Source: Paragorgia papillata (taxonomy: Eukaryota; Cnidaria; Anthozoa; Scleralcyonacea; Coralliidae). Taken from it: a stretch of 64,000 nucleotides of DNA. Location: assembly GCA_035771165.1 (NCBI GenBank), contig JAWNZC010000001.1, positions 5,227,501 to 5,291,500 on the forward strand, given 5' to 3'. The translations under genes and the position numbers were made by a program. How positions within the stretch are numbered: the stretch's first letter is position 1; each line of letters starts with the position of its first letter. The notes beneath the pieces were generated by a model. It was not told where the DNA came from, made no database searches, and saw nothing but the letters and a program-made list of their open reading frames with translations. Positions 45,480 through 55,027 of this stretch are shown piece after piece.

Positions 45480-46132
45480 GCGACTACGACGACAAGTTCC
45501 GTTCTGTAGAATAAGGACCAACGGGAGGTGGTTTAAGGGTGTTTTCTCCCATAGTAGTAACCGCTGACTTTTTTCTTATCGGTATGCGGGCGCGGCTGAG
45601 CCCACAGTCAAGTAAACATATTAGGCGGAATACGGTCAGCGGTCGCTACCATGAGAGAAAAGATCATATTTCCGCCATCTTTGTTCGGTCACTTTTTGGA
45701 AGGAGACCCGCAATCCAATTATATATAGGTCAGCGGTAAACACTTGTGTGATTGCTTGTAAAGCATAAACTAAATTCAAGTTTTAGGGGAAATAATTTAT
45801 GTCAACTTAAAAAATAATGACGTAGTCTTGTCGTCACTATACCCAATTTTTTATGTTTAAAGTGACAAATACAAGGTAAATCGAGAGACAGAGTCAGTAG
45901 TTGGTTTGTAATATGTGTATACCTATGTTATTTTGACAATAATGAGCATATTTAGCCTGATAATACTTTCCCAGTCTTCTCCCGGCGGGAAAAAGAAATT
46001 GTTAGGTAAGCGGCGAGTCCACAGTCAAAGTAAACATACTGGACATATAGGGTCAGCGGTCACTACCGTGAAAAAAAGACCGGTATTTCCGCCATGTTTG
46101 TTCGGTCACATTATGACGGGACAGGTCAGTGG
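45480..46132. other. Intergenic region with two diverged direct modules carrying GCCGCCAT-like motifs
   Basis: Two related stretches of about 95 bp, about 417 bp apart (about 45597-45694 and 46014-46111), share CCACAGTCAA.GTAAACATA, GGTCAGCGGTC.CTACC and TTTCCGCCAT.TTTGTTCGG. The CCGCCAT cores are at 45672 and 46089. They could be remnants of a dispersed repeat or paired regulatory modules. Short open frames here have no coding character that I can recognise. The region lies 3' of the minus-strand gene at 46133-50292. Confidence 0.6.
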
Positions 46133-47984
46133 TCAATACGATTTGTTACAACAGTAACAACGCCTCTTTATCTTTTCAGCTACAAGTATTATAAGACGAA
46201 GAAACTGGCTGAAGAAGACAAACAGGAAGACCAAGACTAACGGCAACCACAACACAACATTCTCCCACCATTCAGTTGCCTCGACGAGTTTCTCCAAATC
46301 ACTGCCCGGTCTAAGTTCGTAGCCAGCAGAGTTGAGAACACCCTTAACGAGGTTCATTAAGGCGAGTACGCCGAGCGATACCAAGGAAGCCGTTTCGAGG
46401 TTGTTTGCGAATTGCGTATTGAATGGTTTGATCCAAATATGGTGACACAAGATAAAGACACAAACTAGAGTCAAACAAAGTAGCTTGATTGCTGGATCAT
46501 GAACAAAAACATTCATACTTGCCAAAGCAAGTCTTCGCGCAGTGAATACACCTTGCCAGTAAATAGGGCCAAGTCCTTTTTCGCTCCCCACAGTGAAAAA
46601 CGGGCCGTCTAATACTGATATAACACGGAGTTGAATCTCTTGACGTTGAGGAACAATAAGTTGGAACTCTGCGGCATGGCGTTTTCTCTGGAGCCATTTC
46701 ACCAGCCAGAGTACCAGTACAGGTAACGGTAACACGCATGCGCAAATCACCTCTTTGGTCGATGCCAGACCGGCTCTAACGAGGTACGGAGCAACCCCGA
46801 CAACGATCCACAAAGGGAAGACAGAAACTGCGGCGTAAAACATAAAAAAGTATTGCCAAGATTGGTAACACGCAAGGTAACCGACTTTGAACAACACATT
46901 AGAGTCCCCCACTTGTACGCAGTGAAGTAACGTAAATGTCATCGACGCCATACTTGCATAAGATAGGAGAAATAAGCTGAGGAGAGTTGTAATACACTTG
47001 CTTTCGTAATCGAGCGTGGACGCATGCTCGCCAGCAGGACGTCTCGCTGTTCGGTACCAGTCCACGGCGCGATATATGACGTAGATCACACCGAGGACGA
47101 TGATTGGTGGTAAGACTGTCGAGAAGCCGAGTACCAGGATTTTACCCAAAGCTGTTAGCCCGGTCACGGGACAAACATAACCTTGCGAGGAACCGAGAAA
47201 AAATGGCTGTAGTTTGAAAAGTGCGAGAAGCGAGTTAATAGGACTTGTGTAAGCCGAGTGGTTGTGAAATACTGGCTGAATATGGAGGAAACTGGCAGCT
47301 TGGTAGTAATAGAATATTATTACTTTGTAACCATTGTTAATTGTTTCCGGTGCAACGCTTTTCGTATCGTAGCTCTTAGACAAATCCTCCAATTCGGAAT
47401 CCTTGTTTGATTGGATTACAGTTGTTTTGTGTAAGGCTTCTTCTTTTCCCCCTTTGCCACCAGAAAACATGACGGTAAAGAAAAGCCTCAAGTTCATCAC
47501 CGTGAAGCAAAAATAGGACGAAGGCCACGACAAGGATCAAGGCGATTAGCCATACCCAGGAATCATGACACTCCTTGTCGCTTTTACATTTCGAAGACAG
47601 CAAGGTTTCGCTGTAGCCGGATAAACACTCCCCGCATAACGTACCTCGGCGTGTCGCTCTACACGAATTATACTCCCGGCATTCTTGCTTATCGGAACAA
47701 CCGTAGCCACTTGGACAACTCAAAAGCGCGACCATGCCATCAGGGTGTCTATAGCCCCAAAATGTCGGCGTAGCAGCAATGTGGCCTTTAGTACAGACTG
47801 CCCCAAACGGGCAAGGGTTACATCGGCCTTGTTTTGAAAGATTACCGGTCACAACAGTGCCCTGGTCAAACGTGTACTCGTTGGCACCACATGTTTTACA
47901 ATAGTAGGCACGCATAGAGGTGCCAGTCTTAGGATCTAGTGGTGAGGCATTGATCTCATGAAGTATACGTTCCTTAGGACATAC
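46133..47984 (-). CDS. Exon 2 of a beta-helix / multi-pass membrane protein gene (Cys-rich module and membrane domain)
   Basis: The exon starts after the acceptor TATTATAG (minus strand) in phase 0 with VCPKERILHEINA. A Cys-rich ectodomain module follows: YCKTCGANEYTF, CNPCPFGAVC and LCGECLSGYSETLLSSKC, resembling GCC2/GCC3 and EGF-like modules. The first membrane helix is WVWLIALILVVAFVLFLL. The frame breaks at a C5 run on + (47448-47452) and continues one base out of frame. The second frame carries about seven more hydrophobic helices (for example ILVLGFSTVLPPIIVLGVIY, KLLCLTLVCVFILCHHIW and VLWLPLVLVFLFVFFSQFL), with YWQGVFTARRLALASMNVF between helices. It ends at KRRCYCCNKSY. Proteins with this layout are widespread, mostly unnamed, in cnidarians and sponges. 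Function is unknown; a receptor- or channel-like surface protein is only a guess. Confidence 0.82.
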
Positions 47985-48059
47985 CTATAATAGGAATAAT
48001 TATACTAATTACACATAGTTATTGTTTGTTGTGGTGCATGGTGGTCGTTTGTTATCAGT

Positions 48060-48492
48060 GTCGCCGTCGTCGTTGTTGCTGCTTGTTGTTGTTATTGTTG
48101 TTGTTGTTGTTTGTTATTATTGTTGTTATTGCAGTTATTTGTTATGTTGTTGTTGGTGGTGGTGTTTTTGGTGATGGTGTTTTTGGTGTTGGTGCTGTTG
48201 GTGTTCTCGGTGTTGTTGTTGTTGTTGGTGGTGTTGTTTTTGGTGTTGTTGTTGTCGTTGTTGGTGTTGTTGTTGTTGGCGGCGGCGGGTGTTGTTAGTG
48301 CTGTTGTTGGTAGTGTTAGTGTTGCTGTTATTGTCGTCGTGGTTGTTGTTTGTTTGTTGTCGTCGACGTCGTTGTTGTTGTTATTTGTTGTTGTTGTTGT
48401 TGTTGTTGTTGATTTGTCATCGTTGTCGTCGTCATTAGTGTTGCTGCTGCTGTTGTTGTTGTATTTGTAGTTGTTATTTTTGTTGTTGTTAT

Positions 48493-48533
<41 letters not shown>

Positions 48534-48655
48534 ATTATTTGTTGTTATTTGTTGTTGATTTGTTGTTGTTGATTTGTTGTCGTTGTCGTCATTAGTGTTG
48601 CTGCTGTTGTTATTTTTGTTGTTATTTGTTGTTGTGGTCATCCTCGCCGTCGTTA
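48060..48655. repeat. (GTT)n-rich trinucleotide microsatellite in the intron
   Basis: Mostly GTT with GTC, GGT and ATT interruptions on the + strand, therefore (AAC)n in the sense of the surrounding minus-strand gene. The Leu/Val-rich open frames across it are artefacts. A second (GTT)n tract lies on the other side of exon 1 at 50414-50756. Confidence 0.95.
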
Positions 48656-48662
48656 TTGTCGT

Positions 48663-48883
48663 TTGCACCTAAGTGGAAACACCGCCCATCAAAACATGTT
48701 CAAAACATGTTCCAAAGTTAACCGTTTTGAAATTGATACCGTGAGATTGGCAAGAAGTGATTGGCTAAGGGCAGAAACATGTACGTTTCGAAGGGAAACA
48801 TAATATGTTTCCAAGGAAAACTTTTATGTTTAACGTTGACATTAGAACATGTTTTGACGGGCGGTGTTTCCACTTAGGTGCAA
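48663..48883. mobile_element. 221-bp non-autonomous TIR element (MITE)
   Basis: The ends are near-perfect inverted repeats. The left end starts TTGCACCTAAGTGGAAACAC and continues through ACATGTTC. The right end, reverse-complemented, is the same over about 37 bp except one base (CGCCCATC versus CGCCCGTC). The interior has further inverted ACATGTT motifs and no coding capacity. I could not identify a clean target-site duplication, so the superfamily is unassigned. It lies in an intron of the minus-strand gene, just inside the donor side. Confidence 0.85.
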
Positions 48884-48905
48884 GCAATTGTATTATATAC
48901 GATAC

Positions 48906-50292
48906 CAGTGTATAATTGCCGTGGATTTTAATTTTCGCTATATCTGCCCAGAAAATTGCGCTGTCGTCAACCGAGTGCTTTGCTGAAAAAAGGACGTCTC
49001 CCATTATATTGATTTTCCCCGTACCAAAAAATATATCTCCTTGCAAAGAATGCTTAGGACTGTTCTCGACAATAGTATTGGACAGCGTCAGAGAACCCTC
49101 GGAATAGATCGTCCCACCGGCGTACAGCGCGGAGTCGTTGAAAAACCGAGAGTTACTTATAGTTACATCCGTGTTACTACCAATCTTAATAGCTCCACCC
49201 ACGGCCGAGACAAAGTTATTGTGAAAAGTACAGTTATTAAAGTGAATCGGGCAATGCATATCAGAAGCGACCCGCACCATCCCGTATCTGCCACTGTTAT
49301 TTCGGAATGTACAGTTCTCGAATGATATCCTACCGAAATGTACGTCACAGCCACCGCCAACAAGAATGGGGGACCACTCGGAGCTTTGACTGTTTTGAAA
49401 AACTACATCGATAAACGCCATATCTAGTCGACGAATTGGTGGTGTTTCTCCAACTGCAAACATACTAATCCACAATAGAGACGCAGTGTAATCATTAGCC
49501 GTTGGAAACGCGTCAAAGGAACCACGCAGGAACCAAATGAAGGCATTTGGGGCAGTTGTGTAGATCTGCATTGGGCAAGGCTTGTTTGGCGAGCCTCCAG
49601 CGCCGCGGTAATGAGTGTCTGTAGACACTATCCGGAAATAATTCAGAGCAAATAAAGTAAAAGGCGAGTCGTCGAAGACACACCAGTCAAATTCCACGTC
49701 CAAGAAGTCAGCAGAATTAACGGAATTTTCAAGTGTAGTAACGCTTCTTGTATTGTTTAAGAAGTGACACCTCGTTGCACGGATACTGACTGAGCTGTTG
49801 CCAGAGATAGACTCAGGTCTCAAAAGTGCCGGGCATGCTACGCCATAATAGTTACCCTGCATTGTCACATTCTCAAGTGTAAGGACTCCGCTGTTTTGGA
49901 TAAAAGCCGTATGAGCATTTTCAATGATCACGTTTTTTACCATGAGAGGAGCGTTTAAAAGAAAGCCATACCCATTCTGACAATCAATAATCGCAGGACG
50001 ATCTCCGGTTATTTTAGATTCAATGGTGATATTGTGCTTGATAGGAATGGCGTTGTCCAGTCTAACGCCACACTCATCGATAAACGCGTTTCTATGTAAC
50101 CCCTTTAATATGATAGAGTCGTTCTCACTAGATTTTGAAACAGTGTGGCGAATAGTCTTGCAAGAATGTGTTTCAGTCAATCCGCAGTTTGTCATGTCGT
50201 TGCCACTCGGAGAGACGAACCAAGTCCTTCCCCTCCTCTCAACGTTGTAGCCATGAGAACATATTAGTCCTAGAACTAAAAATATATGCCAT
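48906..50292 (-). CDS. Exon 1 of the beta-helix / membrane protein gene (signal peptide and parallel beta-helix ectodomain)
   Basis: From the Met at 50195 an open frame continues to the splice donor at 48906. The same frame also extends upstream through WFVSPSGNDMTNCGL, the usual opening of these beta-helix proteins, and the hydrophobic stretch FLVLGLICSHG, which looks like a signal peptide. No in-frame Met precedes that stretch. An ATG at 50290-50292 is one base out of frame, separated by a 5-base A run on + (50278-50282), so a 1-base indel would place it as the start. About 400 residues then carry repeated pbH1-type strands (PLMVKNVIIENA, GVLTLENVTMQGN, ISFENCTFRNNSG, IHFNNCTFHNNF, VTISNSRFFND, LTLSNTIVENS). 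Probably secreted or extracellular. An unseen upstream first exon is the alternative. Confidence 0.8.
50278..50282 (-). other. Suspected 1-base homopolymer frameshift at the gene start
   Basis: A5 on the + strand (T5 in the sense strand) separates the ATG at 50290-50292 from the signal-peptide frame. One fewer base would connect them. A sequencing or assembly indel, a pseudogene mutation, or an intron with the true start elsewhere are all possible. Confidence 0.4.
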
Positions 50293-50413
50293 TTTTTATC
50301 GAGTGTAAACCGGCGGAATCCTAGGGATTCCTGCCATAATTGGCTGTGTGAATGGATGTTTTTTGCAATATTTTGGCAACGGTCTAAATATCGTTAGCAC
50401 ACTTATGTTATAG

Positions 50414-50756
50414 CATGTTGTTGTTGTAGTGCTGTGTTGTTGTGGTGTCGTGTTGTTGGTGTTGTTGTTGTATTGTATTGTATTGTGTTGTTATTGTTGT
50501 TGTTACTGTTGTTGCGTTGTTGTTGTTGTTGTTGTTGTTGTTGTATTGTGTTGTTGTTGTTGTTATTGTTGTTGTGGTGTTGTTGTTGTGTTGTTGTTGT
50601 GGTGTTGTTGTGGTGTTGTGTTGTTGTTGTTGTGTTGTGGTGTTGTTGTGTTAGTGTGTCGTTGTATTGTTCTGTGGTTGTGTTGTTGTTATGTCATGTT
50701 ATGTTGCTATGTTGTGCTGTTGTATTCTAGTCGGTGTGTTATTGTATTGTTGTGTT
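50414..50756. repeat. (GTT)n-rich microsatellite upstream of the beta-helix gene
   Basis: GTT, GTTGTTATT and GTGTT runs on the + strand. Cys/Val/Leu open frames in this stretch are by-products. Together with 48060-48655 it brackets exon 1 of the minus-strand gene. Confidence 0.95.
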
Positions 50757-51025
50757 GGTGCCGCAAGGTATATGGCCTTGAGGAACAGTTGTCTTGCCAT
50801 CGCGGCAGCAAGCTGGCGTCGACGGGTCAGTAACAAACTGTCCCTCTGCGGAAGATAGCAGCTAAACAGGCTACCAAAACGTTAGCATTAAGAAGTTAAC
50901 CAGAAAAAAACACATTCAACCGATAGAAGATTCTTCAATATGAGAAAACGTCCACTTAGGAATATGCAATATGCCTCAATCGGTATCAAATTTCATACAG
51001 AAAAGCTTTTAGAGAGATAGTTTAT

Positions 51026-51091
51026 AACTCATTCCTGTCCGAGGGCTTCCCCAGAGGTGAATAAAATCGCCAATTCGGACAGGAAAGAGTT
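51026..51091. mobile_element. 66-bp TIR mini-element present in only one duplicate
   Basis: The ends AACTCATTCCTGTCCGA and TCGGACAGGAAAGAGTT are inverted repeats of 17 bp with one mismatch. The equivalent position in duplicate copy 2 (about 51727, GCTTTTAATAGT) lacks this element, so it inserted after the duplication or was precisely lost. About 80 bases in all are extra in copy 1. It has no coding capacity and is too small to assign to a superfamily. Confidence 0.7.
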
Positions 51092-51510
51092 AATAGCACA
51101 TATTGTTGACCTATCGCCTTCGGATTTTTCAAAAGTTTCAACCAAAAAGTGTTCCCTGCAGAATATCATCAATTCCGCGTTAACAAGTTAACAGAATTTT
51201 AGTGATACAACAGTATTAATACAGTAACGTACAACAGTAGTTAAAATGATGGATGAACAACCCAAATATCTTGAGTCTTAACTTCAGTAACAGTAACAAT
51301 AACAATATTTATATTAATGAATATATAATATAATTATAAGTAGAGTTGCTCGACTATGAGTTGCTTATCTATATTCTTCTAGTTATTATTTCTGTTCATA
51401 GTTTAGGATTAGTTCTTACCGAGAAGCATGGCGACGACCAAATACATTGTAACAAGTTTGTTTCTACACAACATTTTGTGCAATTGCCACAGTGTAATGT
51501 AATATGCTGT

Positions 51511-51534
51511 CAGTAACACCATGACCAGTGCCAC
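51511..51534 (-). pseudogene. Kelch-gene fragment at the duplication joint
   Basis: The short stretch TATGCTGTCAGTAACACCAT and the following GACCAGTGCCACC match the Kelch gene at about 53367-53399 (ATGCTGTCAGTAATACCATG then ACCAGTGCCACC) with one difference. It is too short to be functional and suggests that repair or rearrangement used sequence from the neighbouring gene. Confidence 0.6.
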
Positions 51535-52312
51535 CGTCGACGGGTCAGTAACAAACTGTCCCTCTGCGGAAGATAGCAGCTGAACAGGCTACCAAAACGT
51601 TAGTATTAAGAAGTTAACCAGAAAAAAACACATTCCACCGATAAAAGATTCTTCAATATGAGAAAACTTCCACTAAGCAACAAGCAATACCCCTCAATCG
51701 GTATCAAATTTCACACAGAAAAGCTTTTAATAGTACATGTTGTTGACCTATCGCCTTCGGATTTTTCAAGTTTCAACCAAAAAGTGTTCCCTGCAGATTA
51801 TCATCAATTCCGCGTTCACTAGTTAACAGCATTTTAGTGATACAACAGTATTAATACAGTAACGTACAACAGTAGTTAAAATGATGGATGAACAACTCAA
51901 ATATCTTGAGTCTTAACTTCAGTAACAATAACAATATTTATGTTAATGAAATATATAATATAATTATAATTAGAGTTGCTCGACAATGAGTTGCTTGTCT
52001 ATATTCTTCTAGTTATTATTTCTGTTCATAGTTTAGGATTAGTTCTTACCGAGAAGCATGGCGACGACCAAATACATTGTAACAAGTTTGTTTCTACACA
52101 ACAGTTTGTGCAATTGCCACAGCTGGCTTTCTTGCTTCTACCTTAGATAAGGGATTGTCTCAGGAACAGGAAGTCACAAGATTAAACCTGAGCAGACGGG
52201 TTCAAGAAGCGTGACGTTACTGACGTATCAAACCATACTCCCACACAAGGAATAATGTAGTTACCAATGATCACACTAACCAGCACCCTAAATTTTATAT
52301 AAATATAACATA

Positions 52313-52577
52313 ATGTAGGGCATGTAGATTGTAATGTAGATTGCAATGTCAGTCGAAGGTCAATGTAATATAATGTAATGTCATTATGCAACGTAATGCT
52401 ATCCAATGTAATGTAATGCAATGCAATGCAATGTAATGCAATGCAATGTAATGCAACGCAATGCTATGCAACGTAATGCAATGTAATGCAATGCTATGCA
52501 ATGTAATGTAATGCAACGTAATGTAATGTAATGTAATCCAAAGTAATGCTATGCAATGTAATGTAATGTAATGTAAT
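52313..52577. repeat. AATGY pentanucleotide microsatellite
   Basis: Degenerate tandem AATGT / AATGC units (for example AATGTAATGCAATGC), densest from 52360 to 52577. It lies just beyond the 3' end of Kelch gene 1 and at the start of segmental duplication copy 1. It is absent at the corresponding border of copy 2. Confidence 0.93.
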
Positions 52578-52635
52578 GAAGTTAATCTTGTAATGAACGT
52601 TGTGAAGACAAGATTGTAGACATGTAAAAATGAAC

Positions 52636-52641
52636 TTTATT
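52636..52641 (-). terminator. Polyadenylation signal of Kelch gene 1
   Basis: TTTATT on + (AATAAA in sense) lies 37 bases beyond the stop codon of the gene at 52678-54300. The paralog has an equivalent signal. Confidence 0.65.
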
Positions 52642-52677
52642 TTGTTTTCATAATTGTCATTTTATATATACAAACAG

Positions 52678-54300
52678 TTACCAAGCTACAGCTGTAGCCC
52701 ACATTCGGGCTTCATTCATTGGGGCAAGTTCTTCCCATGAATAGCGATCAAAACTGAATGATTCAACTGACTTATGGGAGTTTCCTAGTTGGGTCTCTCG
52801 CCCTCCCATTACAATAATGGCATTCCCAGTAACAACCGCCGCACATCCTGCCCTCTTATATTTCATTGCAGGTAACATATGACTCACTTCTGTCTGAACA
52901 TTATAAATAACAACAGTATTTAACACTTTATCATCTTTGTCAACACCACCTATTGCAATTACATTGTCACCCCAACTTACTGTTGCCATTTCACACACAG
53001 CAAAAGGAAGTGGCGCTATTTGTTTACATTGGTTCTTGTTAATATCGTACATTAGAACGCTATCAACAATATCTTTAGAGTAGTAGGATTTCCTTCCTCC
53101 AACAATGAAAATTTTGTCGTTGAATAATTCTGCACCATGATCCCCTCTGGGTTCTGGCAATCCGGTTAACAACTTATTGGTATGAGAAGGATCAAGTGAA
53201 ACTTCGTGAATACTGTCACAGTATTTCCTGCCATCAGCCCCTCCTATCACTATCAACCGTCCATTATAAACTACATTGCTGTGTCCTTTCAAATTGCTAG
53301 GAAGTTTGGCGGGAAAGTGAGACCATTGTGCGGAATCCATAGTAGGGTTAATGGCCAGACTTTCCATGCTGTCAGTAATACCATGACCAGTGCCACCTCC
53401 CGAGATAATTATTTGGTCTTTGTAAATAACTGCATATGCTTCGTCACGACATTCTTTCATTGATTGTAGTGGCGTCCACGACTTCTTGGAACAGCTGAAT
53501 GTTTCAACGGAATTTGTTCTTGTCAAGAACATGTACTGGCTTGGTACGCAACCGCCTGCAATAACTACACTATGCTTTATGTTTCTTCCGTCAACTTTTA
53601 TCCCTTCGATTTCTTTCACCAATTTCTCTTGCATCGTTTGGATACTACGATACATTTGATCTGGTAGTGTTGCAAGATGACCTAGTTGACCCAGCTGTTC
53701 CTTGATTTCTGTCAGATTCCTATTATTCATGTCCTCCATTTTGTCAAGTTTATCATTTACAGCCTTCAAACTCATTTTTAGTTCCACCGTTTCGTTCTGT
53801 ACTGCCGTCAATTTCGTCTTGACTTCGTCCATCTCCTGTCTCGTCTCAGCACAATTATGACATTGTACCTTTCTGAATTCACAAACTTCTGTCTCGTGGT
53901 GAATTTGATCTCGTTTGTTGATCTCCACAAGACATCCATCGTTAGAACACACCACTGGAGTGAACCCGCAATCTTTGACGTGTCTTTCAAGATTTCCCAG
54001 CTGCACGAAGTCACGACAACCTCTGTTGAAATATTCACAACGAATATTCAGCTCAGACAAACACCCCGTCACGATTCTTGGAGCTGGAGTTAAGGTTTCC
54101 AAAGTCAATTCTTCCTTACACGAAGGACATGTCGGTGAATTCGTCAGATGGCGAGTGATGCAAGGGCGACAGAAAAAGTGTTGGTTTCTCTGGCACATTA
54201 TGGGATCTTTGAAGACGTTTAGACAAATCGGACAATGAAAGTTTTGACTAACGTCATGCTCAAACCGATCTACATCGTAACCTTGCTCGTAGGATTCCAT
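52678..54300 (-). CDS. RING / TRAF-type zinc finger / coiled-coil / Kelch protein (probable E3 ubiquitin ligase), paralog 1
   Basis: An intronless frame of 540 codons. Residues 23-61 are a C3HC4 RING finger (C23, C26, C36, H41, C44, C47, C58, C61; CPICLNVF and CRPCI). About 75-150 is a TRAF-type Cys/His zinc-finger region (CEYFNRGC, HVKDCGFTPVVC, HHETEVCEFRKVQCHNC). About 150-230 is a coiled coil. From about 243 to the end there are six Kelch repeats with Gly-Gly motifs (IAGG, ISGG, VIGG, IVGG, AIGG, VMGG), enough for one beta-propeller. Such proteins are expected to bind an E2 through the RING and a substrate through the propeller; the substrate is unknown. The start is the first Met, with the RING 22 residues in. 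It is roughly 85-90% identical by eye to the paralog at 59626-61236. Confidence 0.95.
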   Translation of the reverse strand: MESYEQGYDVDRFEHDVSQNFHCPICLNVFKDPIMCQRNQHFFCRPCITRHLTNSPTCPSCKEELTLETLTPAPRIVTGCLSELNIRCEYFNRGCRDFVQLGNLERHVKDCGFTPVVCSNDGCLVEINKRDQIHHETEVCEFRKVQCHNCAETRQEMDEVKTKLTAVQNETVELKMSLKAVNDKLDKMEDMNNRNLTEIKEQLGQLGHLATLPDQMYRSIQTMQEKLVKEIEGIKVDGRNIKHSVVIAGGCVPSQYMFLTRTNSVETFSCSKKSWTPLQSMKECRDEAYAVIYKDQIIISGGGTGHGITDSMESLAINPTMDSAQWSHFPAKLPSNLKGHSNVVYNGRLIVIGGADGRKYCDSIHEVSLDPSHTNKLLTGLPEPRGDHGAELFNDKIFIVGGRKSYYSKDIVDSVLMYDINKNQCKQIAPLPFAVCEMATVSWGDNVIAIGGVDKDDKVLNTVVIYNVQTEVSHMLPAMKYKRAGCAAVVTGNAIIVMGGRETQLGNSHKSVESFSFDRYSWEELAPMNEARMWATAVAW

Positions 54301-55027
54301 CTCTTGGCGCTTTTTCCTCAGTTCAAAGACAAAGCTAGGTTCCCCTTTTATCGTTGGAAGTCATTGTTACATAGTAGTAGAATATAGGTTGAATAAGAGA
54401 CTGTACTTGACTTGAGCAACAGACAAAGAAACCCCGAAACGCTCTCCTCAGTGTTTTACTTTCACTTTGCCACGTCAGTAAGACAAGACTAATTTGAATA
54501 TTTGATCCATCAAAACTGAATAAATTAGAGTCTTGTGATTAAAAGGTCGTGACCTCGAATTCTTACTGGACGTAATCCTGAGAAAAGACAAGTGTGTTTA
54601 TTTTGTTTTAACATAGTTTGAATGACCAATGAGCTCTATGCAATGATGTAGGCCCCGTGACCTATATATAACTTCATAAATTGAGCGTAGTTCCAAAGTA
54701 GTTCCTCAAAACCGTTAACTTTCTACGGCATAAGACATGGTCTATAGTGCTACTCTGGTTTAAAGTGAAAACCAGTCAAGTTTTCTATTATTAAACTAAG
54801 ATTACAATAACACTTGTGGATATCTCTTAAAATAAGGTAAAAAAGAACTATATGGGGTCACCACATAGAGTGAGTATCTCTCTCTAGTGAGTATCTCTCT
54901 CTAGTGAGTATATCTCTCAAGCCAATCCAAAGATATGCCTGATTTTCATAGTGGTTGTAATGCTGTGTCGCACTTGTAACGTCATAGCTTAAATTGCATA
55001 AAGCTTTATAACTGAAGAACGGAACTA
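54301..55027. other. Upstream region of Kelch gene 1, including a segment inverted relative to copy 2
   Basis: The first about 110 bp match the paralog's 5' flank and probably contain the 5'UTR and promoter. A stretch of about 150 bp (54410-54552) has no counterpart in copy 2. The segment 54553-54836 is present in copy 2 in reverse orientation (61346-61620). A short tandem repeat of GTGAGTATCTCTCTCTA is at 54869-54920. No gene is seen. Confidence 0.7.

Larger units (their letters stand above)
47985..48905 (-). other. Intron of the beta-helix membrane protein gene
   Basis: The donor CTG|GTATCG ends exon 1 at 48906 and the acceptor TATTATAG precedes exon 2 at 47984. Both exons join in phase 0 (HGNYTL to VCPKER). 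The 921-bp intron contains the TIR element at 48663-48883 and the (GTT)n tract at 48060-48655. The open frame of exon 1 runs on into the TIR element to 48765, but that part is not protein-like. Confidence 0.75.
50820..52122. repeat. Tandem duplication, unit about 718 bp
   Basis: Copy 1 (about 50820-51491) and copy 2 (51538-52122) both begin CGACGGGTCAGTAACAAACT and end with CAATTGCCACAG. They share most intervening sequence, including GATGGATGAACAAC and GAGAAGCATGGCGACGACC. Copy 1 is longer because of a TIR mini-element at 51026-51091 and small indels. The joint (51492-51537) contains a scrap of Kelch-gene sequence. I see no intact gene in either copy. Confidence 0.88.

Noticed and set aside
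45539..46157. Two short frames between the satellite and the membrane-protein gene
   Set aside because: They overlap the diverged direct modules and show no domain; regulatory or repeat remnants fit better.
48026..48470. Valine/leucine-rich open frames in the GTT tract, and similar Cys/Val frames at 50429-50858
   Set aside because: They are products of trinucleotide repeats with no protein-like composition.
53206..54238. Open frames antisense to the Kelch genes (also 59882-61332)
   Set aside because: Shadows of the intact RING-Kelch coding sequence on the opposite strand.
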